Shown here one piece after another: positions 44,755 to 52,419 of a DNA stretch of 64,000 bases. How positions within the stretch are numbered: position 1 is the stretch's first letter; every line of letters starts with the position of its first letter. Position numbers and translations under genes: made by a program. Source of the stretch: Chloracidobacterium sp. Lineage in GTDB: Bacteria > Acidobacteriota > Blastocatellia > Pyrinomonadales > Pyrinomonadaceae. The stretch lies in the NCBI GenBank assembly GCA_016712045.1, contig JADJRV010000039.1:87367-151366 (forward strand). The letters are read 5' to 3'. Below the pieces are notes generated by a model. It saw only the letters and a program-made list of their open reading frames with translations. It was not told where the DNA came from and made no database searches.

Positions 44755-45606
44755 TTACGCCTTGCTCGCGATCAAACAAGCCAATGCCGTCGGGCGGACG
44801 ACCTTGGCACCGTAGACATGCAAACCCTTGACTGCGTCGCCAAAACGCTTTTCGGGTTTGTACGTCTGCAGATCGACGACCTGTTCGACGTATGCCGTGG
44901 CGATGGCGTGGCCGGCCATGATCTTGTATTTCGTGCCGGTCGTGTTAGGCACGTTGTTGGATTTAAGGATCGCAAACCCGGCGGCCTCACCGACCTCGCC
45001 ATTTGCCAGAGCGGCATCCGAGCGGCGGGTGCCTGCTTTGATAAACCGCTCGTCTTTTAACAGCAGTCCGTGAAACCAAGCGGGCACGACGACAAAGCGG
45101 CCGTCGATCGGCACGTTGGCCTCGTCAAGCAGAACGCCGAGATCGACGAGATACTCGTAAGCGTCGTCCTTGGTCGGGACCTTAGGCGTGGCGAGCGAAC
45201 CGATCTTGTTATCGCCCGCGACTGCCGCCTCCATCACGCCCGCAAGGTAGGTATCAGCCGCCGCGCGCAGACCCCAGGCCGAACGCCGCATAGCCTCGTC
45301 CAGCACGTTGACGTTTTGCTGGGCACGGTCAACGCTGTCGACGTAAAAGTTAAAATACTTTTGCTGATCGATCGCGAGGCTCTGATCGTCGTCGGTCAGT
45401 ACCTCGGGGTCGGCGATGTCGGTGTCTTTTTCATAATCGCCGATCGAAACGTCGCCGATCGACGCGATCTTGACCGTATTTCCGGCCTCGCGTATCTCGC
45501 CTTCGTAATCTCGGTTGCACACATTCGCCTGTCCGTATATGAGAGCTTTTTCAAGAGCGGTCAGCAGTCTCGCCGCCCATACTGTTGGGATAAATTCGAG
45601 TGACAT
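44755..45606 (-). CDS. phage major capsid protein, P22 coat (gp5)-like
   Basis: This 283-residue protein matches short coat proteins of the P22-coat family, which build the icosahedral head. Typical blocks are FIPTVWAARLLTALEKALIYG at the start, VKIASIGDVSIGDYEKDTD, and FNFYVDSVDRAQQNV. RFVVVPAWFHGLLLKDERF and the C-terminal HVYGAKVVRPTAL follow. The frame is intact. It lies in the usual order for head genes (terminase, portal, scaffold, coat), all on the minus strand. A repeat element of 165 bp separates it from the scaffold gene. Confidence 0.85.
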   Translation of the reverse strand: MSLEFIPTVWAARLLTALEKALIYGQANVCNRDYEGEIREAGNTVKIASIGDVSIGDYEKDTDIADPEVLTDDDQSLAIDQQKYFNFYVDSVDRAQQNVNVLDEAMRRSAWGLRAAADTYLAGVMEAAVAGDNKIGSLATPKVPTKDDAYEYLVDLGVLLDEANVPIDGRFVVVPAWFHGLLLKDERFIKAGTRRSDAALANGEVGEAAGFAILKSNNVPNTTGTKYKIMAGHAIATAYVEQVVDLQTYKPEKRFGDAVKGLHVYGAKVVRPTALACLIASKA

Positions 45607-45626
45607 TTTTTCTCCTTCTTCTTTTT

Positions 45627-45791
45627 GAATTGCCCCTAGCTTTAGCTAGGGGTATGTTGTTGATAAATTTTCCGGCTTTAGCCGAATTGCCTTGCTGGGT
45701 TGGGCTACAGCCCAAATAATTTTTTGCCCCCTAACCACTAGCTACGGCTTCAGCACTGGCACGATTTTGTGCCAGAACCTAGGGGCAATTC
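45627..45791. mobile_element. MITE-like 165-bp element with 13-bp terminal inverted repeats
   Basis: GAATTGCCCCTAG (45627-45639) and its exact inverse CTAGGGGCAATTC (45779-45791) bound a segment packed with small hairpins. Examples are CCCCTAGCT/AGCTAGGGG, CCGGCTTTAGCCG, TTGGGCTACAGCCCAA and TGGCAC/GTGCCA. It has no coding capacity. It lies between the scaffold and coat genes of the phage cassette, a place where a spacer this long is not expected. It may be a MITE or a cluster of stacked palindromic repeats. No target-site duplication is obvious. Confidence 0.65.
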
Positions 45792-45793
45792 AT

Positions 45794-46264
45794 TTAAGCG
45801 GCCAGAACTCTCCTGACTTCGGCCCAATCAAGCTCGGCGATCTCGGCGGGTTTCATCTTGGCGAGTGCCTCTTTGGTTAGTTGGGGAACGGCAGCCGCTC
45901 CTGCTCCGGCGTCGATCGATGCTGGGATTGGCTCGGCACCAAACTGTTCGGGAAAGCTCGTCTTTAATTTGCCAATGACAGCCGCCGCGTTTTGCAGTGT
46001 GCCGTCAGCCGCAAACTGTAGGCCGTCCTTGACCGCGTCAAAGAGCAGCTCCGGCGACCTCGCGCCGGCCCTTGCAAGCTCGCCCGTTAACTGCCGGTGA
46101 GCCGCACTAAGCCGTATCGTTGTCTTGAGCTGTTCGTTCTCAGCCGCAAGTTCTGCGTGGGAGATGTCAGTACCGGAAGCGACAGAATGCGTGGAAGTCT
46201 CTGTCACCGTCGTTCCCGGTACTGACTTGGGAGTTTCGTTGTTTTGGTTTGTTTTTGTTTTCAT
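45794..46264 (-). CDS. phage scaffold-like protein
   Basis: This protein of about 156 residues, starting at ATG 46264 (MKTKTNQNN), lies between portal and coat genes. It has a Thr/Ser-rich N-terminus and a helical central region (HAELAAENEQLKTTIRLS). An Ala-rich C-terminus with AALAKMKPAEIAELDWAEV follows. Composition and place are typical of capsid scaffolding proteins, which shape the head and then leave. No sequence motif is decisive. Confidence 0.6.
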   Translation of the reverse strand: MKTKTNQNNETPKSVPGTTVTETSTHSVASGTDISHAELAAENEQLKTTIRLSAAHRQLTGELARAGARSPELLFDAVKDGLQFAADGTLQNAAAVIGKLKTSFPEQFGAEPIPASIDAGAGAAAVPQLTKEALAKMKPAEIAELDWAEVRRVLAA

Positions 46265-46299
46265 AGTTCTCCGTGTTATAAATTGCAAGGCATAGCTAT

Positions 46300-46766
46300 A
46301 TGGAAGCTGAGATCAAACCTCCACGCTTGGTAAATTTCTTCAAGAGCCTTCTTCTTGTGCTTGCGATTCTGACGTCGCTCTCACTACTCATGTCCGTTTG
46401 GAGTCTTATTCGCCCACACAGTGGACCAGCATCCCAGTCATCGCTTCTTGTCCTGAATGCTATCGGAGCCTAATGTGTTGGGCCGCTTTTCTTGCATTAA
46501 CAAAGGAAAAGCCGTACGGGCGATGGCTGGCCGCAGCTACCTATGTGTTTCTAACCGTGCATGTGGTCTGGGGGCTATTTTGGTACTTTGTCGCGTACGT
46601 CGGACCGAATAATATTTTCACGACCGGTGTGGTCGTTGGACTTAATATCGTTCAGTTCGGACTGTACGGGTGGGGAGCATTGACCTTTGCTTTTCCTCCA
46701 AAAGTCAGCCCCGAAGATACTCCCGCTGAGTCACTTCCACCACCACCGCCGTCATTCGACTCCTAA
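46300..46766 (+). CDS. small membrane protein on the opposite strand of the phage cassette, one frameshift
   Basis: Read with one frame change near 46470, this is a membrane protein of about 155 residues. MEAEIKPPRLVNFF and a first membrane segment (LLLVLAILTSLSLLMSV) come from ATG 46300. Further segments lie around TYVFLTVHVVWGLFWYF and GVVVGLNIVQFGLYGWGAL, and a Pro-rich tail ends it. Unrepaired, the frame would open at ATG 46398. It is the only plus-strand gene inside the cassette and looks like a moron or a later insertion. I do not recognise its family. Its end overlaps the portal gene's end by 15 bases. Confidence 0.5.
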
Positions 46767-47448
46767 ATTTTTGACCATCTCTTTCACATCCGCCTCGCCG
46801 TAACCTGCTTCGAGCAGGGCTTGTTCGACGGGTAGACCGATCTGTTTTTTGAGCAGGATATTTTCGAGCACTTCGCGTTCGGACATCGGCGCGGGGTCTT
46901 CCCATTCCGTTATCAGGCGAGCGGTTTTGCGGCCCTCGATCCGCAGGGCAAACTCCATCACGTCCGCCCATACTTGTCCGAACGACGTCTGCCTATCGCG
47001 CACCTTTGCGAGGAAACGGGTCTCGGCTTTTTTGAGCGATTCGCCGCTGGGGAAGCCGCCGGTGTTTTGCAGCAGGTAATGCAGCGGCGTGCCGGTCACC
47101 GAGGCGATATCAACTCGAAAGCCGTCCTTGACCTTGAGAAACTGCTCAAGCTGAGCGGCCTCAAAATCGCCAAACTTAGCACTAGGGTCGTTCGCGATCC
47201 ACAGGTGTTCGACGCCCGCTTTGAACGGGGCGACGGTCTTGCCGTCCTTGTCGTATTCGACCTCGATCCCGGCGGCCCAGCGCTGGCGGTACGCCGCAAA
47301 TTCCATCGCGACGAGCATATCGAGCACCGATTTGTTCAAGCCGTCCTGCACCGGAATAGCCGCCTCAAGCTCCGAACGCCCAAGCTGTCCGATGTCCGCG
47401 TTGTTGGCAAAATGAAAGACAGGCACGACGCCGAAAGGATTGGGAACA

Positions 47449-47524
47449 GTCCAATGTCCCATGTCCAATGCCCCAGGTTTTCCGCGTCCCGACTTTGGAC
47501 TTTGACTTGGGCCTTTGGACTTGC
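47449..47524. repeat. GTCCAATG/CTTTGGAC repeat inside the portal gene
   Basis: This segment is made of near-copies of GTCCAATG, GTCCCATG and CTTTGGAC and breaks the portal coding sequence between two conserved blocks. It looks like an interspersed repeat that entered the gene. Its length is not a multiple of three. Confidence 0.65.
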
Positions 47525-47843
47525 CAAGGGCACAAAGTCCTTGGCATCCGGCATCGCCCCTTCGCTTTTGCCGCGTGAGATATATTTCTCGATTCGGTCG
47601 GGATAGAAAAGATTGAGCCGTACATGCTTGTCCGCGTCGAGCCAATGTTTTGCTGCACGTTGGATCAGGCCGGGCGAATCTTCGTCATAGGTGACGCTCA
47701 TGTTCGCGGCACGGTTGGGATAAAATACGGCCTCGCCGCGAGCATTCGGCCACATAATAATATAAGCATCGCCATTCTTAAGAGCTTCTTTATGAACCTC
47801 ACCGGCACGCGTGTCCATGCGGTTCGTATGCCAGATACGCCGC

Positions 47844-47872
47844 GTGTCGGAGTGCCGGCTGCCAGCCGACAC
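47844..47872. repeat. REP hairpin inside the portal gene
   Basis: GTCGGAGTG followed by CGGCTGCCAGCCG matches the REP unit of the RAYT array at almost all positions, with compensating changes in the stem (GTGTCGG pairs with CCGACAC). It sits in the portal reading frame, far from the RAYT locus. Confidence 0.72.
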
Positions 47873-48142
47873 ATCGTGGGCCTTGCCCGCGATAGAGTCA
47901 ACACTAAACCCTGTCACCCGCAACTTGTCGCGGACCGCGTCGCAGATGACTGGGCAAAGGTTTAGTGCAAACTCGCGAAACAGCGTTCCAAAAGCGTTCT
48001 CAAATTTCTGCGTCGCAAACGCCAGATCGTGATCACCATCGTAATAGCGTGTCGGTTTGGCATAACGCTCACCCGTGAGCCTCAGATCTGCCAGTATTCT
48101 TTCGATATCTTTATTCATATATGTTTTACCGTATGTGTTTGA

Positions 48143-49732
48143 TCAAAATCTTATCAGTGATCGCTTGGGCCGGCTTAGCATCCTGACTGCAAGACTGACG
48201 GCATCGACCTGATCGTCGTTTACGGCTGCGGGAAATCGACAAACTTCATCGACAAACTCCTTATCCATGACCCTTGTATCAGCACTATCTTCCGGCCTCG
48301 GCGATCGGCAGCCACAGGTTTGCTCGGGTGATCTTGTCCTTGTCCGTTTTGACCGCCCGCAACGGAGCGGCCCTGACTTCTTTCCTGATGTCCTGTACCA
48401 ACGCTTGTCCGTGCAGAGCACTTTCGACGCAGTGGACCGTCTCGGTTTCGGCTTCGAGTCTTTCGAGCACATAACGCCGCTGTTCGGGATACTCAACGCG
48501 TGCCCGAAAACCGTCTGATATATAGAGCGTTCCATCGCTGTCCATCGCACAGCGAAACGACGCGGTATAGTCGGCGCTTGTCTGTGTCGATACTGCGAGA
48601 TCGTATCCACGCACCCACGAGAGTCCCTGAGGAGCCTTGGCCGCGATTCGGGCAAAATACGCGCGGTTGAACATGCCCGTCAAACGGTATCGGCCTTGCT
48701 GATACAGAGACGCAAATGAGTAGGACCCGAGCAGCGTCCGTTTCTTTTCCAGTTCGCCTTTTGGAAACCTGCGGTGACACAAAGCCGCTCCTTCTTTTCG
48801 ACCGAGCGAATCGTCTGCCTCGGCGAGTGCGGGCAGCGAGATGACATCCCATTTTTCGCCGTCTTCGACGCTTGCCTGGATCAGGCGGCCGGCGAGATCG
48901 TCTTCGTGCCAGCGTGTCTGGATCAGGACGATCCCGGCATTGGGCTCGAGCCGCGTGTGCAGATCATTGGAATACCAGTCCCAGATCTTTTCGCGATTGT
49001 TTGTGCTTTCGGCGTGGGCACGGCTCCTTACCGGATCATCGATGATGATCAGATCGGCTCCAAATCCTGTCACCCCGCTGCCGACGCCGACGGCCTTGAC
49101 GCCGCCGCCCTCGGGCGTTTCCCATTCGTCGGCCCGGTTGAGCAAGGCGGTTGTCTCGCTCTTTTTGCCGGAAACGGACGCAGCACCTTGATCGATCCGT
49201 CTAATGGCCCGCGAAAATCGGTTGGCGAGCCGCTGGTTATGACACCCGATGATGATCCGCATTCTCGGCTCGATCGCAAGCCGCCATGCGGCGTAACGCA
49301 CCGTTACCATCTCCGATTTGCCGTGACGCGGCGGCATAAATATCATCAGCCGCCCGCCTTTTTTCGATTGAAATTTCCTCAGCCGTTTGTAGATGTGCCT
49401 CTGAAATTTTGCTCCCCATTTCCACTCGGAAAAATGCGTTCGCAGCCAACGCTCAAATCCGAACCTCTTGAGGTTTTAGCTTTTTCGCCAATCCTTTCCT
49501 CAAGCCTTACGCGATCCCAGCCAAATTCTTCGATCAGCCCGATCAGCGGATAGCGGCCTTGCAGCTCGAGATAATTGAACTGTTCCCAACCCAATTCCCG
49601 CATTTCCCGCTGGATGATCTTTAGCTGTCGTGGCGGGAATGTGCCATGCCGCAGATAGAGCCGTTTTGCGTCCTCGAGTTCTCTCGGATCAAAGACCCGC
49701 TCGTCCGTCTGGCGTACGGCTCTACTTTTCAT
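48143..49732 (-). CDS. phage terminase large subunit, frameshifted
   Basis: This is the ATPase-nuclease that packages phage DNA. A 100-residue helical N-terminal part starts at ATG 49732 (DAKRLYLRHGTFPPRQL). The ATPase core then has FMPPRHGKSEM (Walker A-like), LIIIDDPVRS (Walker B) and IQTRWHEDDLAGRL (coupling motif). The nuclease has RGYDLAVST with the first acidic residue and ends in the DDQVDAVSLAV motif. The frame changes near 49465, where one more A in a run of four would restore it, and twice near 48250-48290. The joined length is about 530 residues, normal for TerL. Its N-terminus overlaps the small membrane protein gene by 11 bases. Confidence 0.83.
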
Positions 49733-49934
49733 CGTTACTCTTATCCTTGCGTTTCAGATGGATCTGTAGCAGAACGTCGATGGTCTTGCCGACCGTAAAA
49801 AAGATGACGGGTAGCACGATGGCCGAGACGATCGTGATCACATCGCGGGTCTCCAGAGCTGCCATGACTGAGGTGAACGAACTGGCCCATGCGAGAAATA
49901 TGTTTTTGGTGTCGTTCATAAAACGCAGTTGCAT
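49722..49934 (-). CDS. small membrane protein, possibly a holin
   Basis: This 70-residue protein has one or two membrane segments (ITIVSAIVLPVIFFTVGKTI) and a short charged tail (HLKRKDKSNDEK). It lies at the head of the phage gene set and overlaps the terminase start. Size, topology and place fit a phage holin, but such a short protein gives no proof. The start could be ATG 49919 (MNDTKNIF) instead. Confidence 0.5.
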   Translation of the reverse strand: MQLRFMNDTKNIFLAWASSFTSVMAALETRDVITIVSAIVLPVIFFTVGKTIDVLLQIHLKRKDKSNDEK

Positions 49935-49960
49935 CTGTAATAATTATTAGATAATATAAA

Positions 49961-50029
49961 ATAGTCGGACGATAATGGGCGAACAGTTTTATTGAGATTT
50001 ATTTCGCCGCTTACATATCGTCCGGCTAT
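49961..50029. other. long imperfect dyad (cruciform-like) at the phage cassette border
   Basis: ATAGTCGGACGATA (49961-49974) and TATCGTCCGGCTAT (50016-50029) are inverted copies with 13 of 14 bases matching and a 41-base loop. They lie in the gene-free stretch (49935-50226) that borders the phage cassette on the right. It may mark a promoter region or an integration site. I see nothing else in this stretch. Confidence 0.45.
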
Positions 50030-50226
50030 GAACTGAGACTAGATCAACTTTGCAAAAAAGGAAATGCTATTCTGCGGGCATCGATGTATTATGCACAACA
50101 CAACGTATCTTTCTTGTTTTTATGTATTTTTCCGATCTTGCAGGTTTTGCGAAACGTCTCACTTTTTGATCACAACCGGACCGCATTTGGCGGCTTTAAA
50201 TTCAACCAAATTTACACACGACACAT

Positions 50227-50463
50227 ATGAACACCATACAACACTCATTGGATTTACCGCTGCGTACAAAGATCCGCCTCTCTGAGATCGAACGACTCAT
50301 CCGCAAACATCGCATCATCGTCCCGCCACCTTCGCGACGAACGCTCATAGCGATGTGCGAAGACGGAACGTTTGAAACCGCAAGGCGCACGTCACCCGGC
50401 CAAAGCTGGCTCGTCTATGAAGATTCGTTCTTAGACTGGGTCAAAGGGCTGGACGCTAAGTAG
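50227..50463 (+). CDS. small helix-turn-helix protein, excisionase-like
   Basis: This 78-residue basic protein resembles short helix-turn-helix proteins of the MerR/excisionase-like kind. SRRTLIAMCEDGTFETA holds the presumed recognition region, followed by the wing and the W(L)VYEDSFLDWV end block. It may bind DNA. It lies just right of the phage cassette and may have come with it, or may be an unrelated chromosomal regulator. The preceding codons are AT-rich with no good ribosome-binding site. Confidence 0.6.
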   Translation: MNTIQHSLDLPLRTKIRLSEIERLIRKHRIIVPPPSRRTLIAMCEDGTFETARRTSPGQSWLVYEDSFLDWVKGLDAK

Positions 50464-50529
50464 GAATGGATGCACAAAAAAGGCGGTTTATGGGTTAGAA
50501 TAACGTGCTAAACCTTTGCACATCTACCT

Positions 50530-52317
50530 ATGAAACGATGCCCGGAATGTGGACGAGATTATAACGATGATTCGATGAGCTTTTGTCTCGATGACGGGTC
50601 GGAGTTGCTTTTTGGCCCTGCGAGCGGTTCCGGTGTTGAACCGGCGACGGCGATCTTGTCTGGGCTTGGAGTCCTGCCTTTAGACGGCTCGGGGGCTGAG
50701 TCAGCAACTCGTGCGCAAATTCATACCACTGAGCAGACCGCCATTTTTCCTACCGGAGCGGGGGCGGAGCCTCGGAAATCTTTGGGTGGGCTTGCGAAAA
50801 AGCAGAGCTTTTCCGCAAATAGAGCGGCAAAGCCGCTGATCGCTACGGTGGTCGCTGTTGCTGTTTTGGTCGGCGGGTTCTTCGGCTACAAATATCTTTC
50901 ACCAACCAAACAGATCAATTCCATCGCCGTGATGCCGTTTGTTAATGAGAGCGGGAATGCGGATGTTGAATATTTGAGCGATGGAATGACCGAGACGCTG
51001 ATCAGCAGTTTGTCGAACATTCCTAGTTTGTCGGTAAAGGCGAGAAGCACGGTTTTTTATTACAAGGGTAAAGAGATTTCGCCGAAGAAGATCGGGGAAG
51101 AATTGAAGGTGCAGGCGGTCTTGTTGGGTAGAGTCTCCCAACGCGGGGATGATCTGAAATTGAGTTTCGAACTCGTCAACACCGAGAGCCAGGATGTGAT
51201 CTGGAGCGAACAATACAATCGCAAACAATCCGACCTTGTTTCATTGCAGAGTGAGATCGCCAAAACGGTTTCGGACAAGCTTCGTTCAAAGCTAACGGCG
51301 ACCGAACAGGAGCGGGTGAGCAAGACCAACACGACCAGCTCCGAGGCACAGCAGCTTTACCTAAAAGGGCGATTCCATTGGAACAAACGAAATACCTCGG
51401 ACTTTCAAAAAGCCAGAGAGTATTTCCAGCAAGCGATCGCGGCTGACCCGAGGTACGCACTCGCATACGCAGGACTCTCCGACACTTTGGCATTGATGCC
51501 CTATTACGGTGCATTCAGGCCAAGTGAATATATGCCGCTGGCAAAGCAGGCGGCACAGAAAGCCCTCGAAATTGACCCGAATCTGGCGGAAGCACATGCC
51601 TCGCTTGGTCAGATACTGACCAACTATGATTATGATCTTAAAGGTGCTGAGAGAGAGCTAAAGAGAGCGATCGAACTCAACCCAAAGTATCCGTCAGCTT
51701 ATCAGTGGCTTGCAGAGGTCTATCATTTTTCGGGAAATGGCGACCAAGCGCTATCGGAGATAAATAAAGCTATTGAACTTGACCCGTTGTCGATGGTTAT
51801 AAATAACCAAAAAGGTAGAGTGATTGATTTTGGAGGCAAGCGGGACGAAGCAATTGCTCAGTTTAAGAAAACCATTGAGTTGTTTCAGGACGCCCCGAGT
51901 CCTCGCAATAACCTCGCCGACGTTTATGAAGCCAAGGGTATGTATTCCGAGGCCGTTGAACAGCGCCTTATCCAGATCAAACTACTCTTTGGCGTTAGTC
52001 CGGAAAACATTAAGAACCTCCAACTAGCTTTTGAGAAAGACGGTTATAAGGGTTTTGTGCAAAAACAAATAGACATTCAGTTGGACAGTCAGAGATCGCT
52101 TCTGGAGAAAGATAAAAATGCTTATTTGCCGGCCTTTCGAATAGCGGAAACCTATGCCCGTCTTCAAGACAAAGATAAAGCGTTTGAATACTTAAACAAA
52201 GCGTATGATCAACGCGAACCACAGATCGCAGAACTCAAAATTCGATTACCACTAAGTTTTCTGCGAGACGACCCGCGATTTAAGGAATTGGTCAGGAAAG
52301 TCGGGATTCCGGAATAG
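50530..52317 (+). CDS. zinc-ribbon / FlgO-like / TPR protein, MKRCPEC family
   Basis: This 595-residue membrane protein opens with a short zinc-binding ribbon, MKRCPECGRDYNDDSMSFC, common in acidobacterial proteins. A linker and one membrane segment follow (about residues 98-118, LIATVVAVAVLVGGFFGY). The exported part has a FlgO/TolB-like domain (about 130-250: INSIAVMPFVNESGNADV, LSDGMTETLISSLS). TPRs cover about 265-590 (ALAYAGLSDTLALM, AEAHASLGQILTNY, PSAYQWLAEVYHF). It likely assembles protein complexes or senses a signal. It is intact. A partner with the same N-terminal ribbon occurs at 59494-61090. Confidence 0.88.
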   Translation: MKRCPECGRDYNDDSMSFCLDDGSELLFGPASGSGVEPATAILSGLGVLPLDGSGAESATRAQIHTTEQTAIFPTGAGAEPRKSLGGLAKKQSFSANRAAKPLIATVVAVAVLVGGFFGYKYLSPTKQINSIAVMPFVNESGNADVEYLSDGMTETLISSLSNIPSLSVKARSTVFYYKGKEISPKKIGEELKVQAVLLGRVSQRGDDLKLSFELVNTESQDVIWSEQYNRKQSDLVSLQSEIAKTVSDKLRSKLTATEQERVSKTNTTSSEAQQLYLKGRFHWNKRNTSDFQKAREYFQQAIAADPRYALAYAGLSDTLALMPYYGAFRPSEYMPLAKQAAQKALEIDPNLAEAHASLGQILTNYDYDLKGAERELKRAIELNPKYPSAYQWLAEVYHFSGNGDQALSEINKAIELDPLSMVINNQKGRVIDFGGKRDEAIAQFKKTIELFQDAPSPRNNLADVYEAKGMYSEAVEQRLIQIKLLFGVSPENIKNLQLAFEKDGYKGFVQKQIDIQLDSQRSLLEKDKNAYLPAFRIAETYARLQDKDKAFEYLNKAYDQREPQIAELKIRLPLSFLRDDPRFKELVRKVGIPE

Positions 52318-52362
52318 AATTTAGCCTATGAAACGATGCCATGAATATATGGATAAGATAAT

Positions 52363-52394
52363 AAACAGCCCGGCGATCTCTCGTAGGGCTGTTT
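52363..52394. terminator. hairpin between convergent genes
   Basis: AAACAGCCC (52363-52371) pairs with GGGCTGTTT (52386-52394) around a 14-base loop. It lies between the convergent TPR and BNR-propeller genes and can end transcription in both directions. Confidence 0.7.
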
Positions 52395-52419
52395 ACGTTA
52401 GTGTGCTACAAATCACAGG

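Larger units (their letters stand above)
46752..48118 (-). pseudogene. phage portal protein (SPP1 gp6-like), broken by repeat insertions
   Basis: A portal protein forms the dodecameric ring for DNA entry. The N-terminal part from ATG 48118 has ILADLRLTGERYAKPTRYYDGDH and MDTRAGEVHKEALKNGDAY. The C-terminal part has VPNPFGVVPVFHFANNA, FKAGVEHLWIAN and VTGTPLHYLLQNTGGFPSGESL, a strong portal block. Between FVPLA and VPNPFG lies a 76-base insertion (47449-47524) of GGACATTGG/GTCCAAAG words, which shifts the frame. A second insertion, a REP hairpin at 47844-47872, keeps the frame and adds about 10 residues. The gene as read cannot make a normal portal. Confidence 0.78.
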
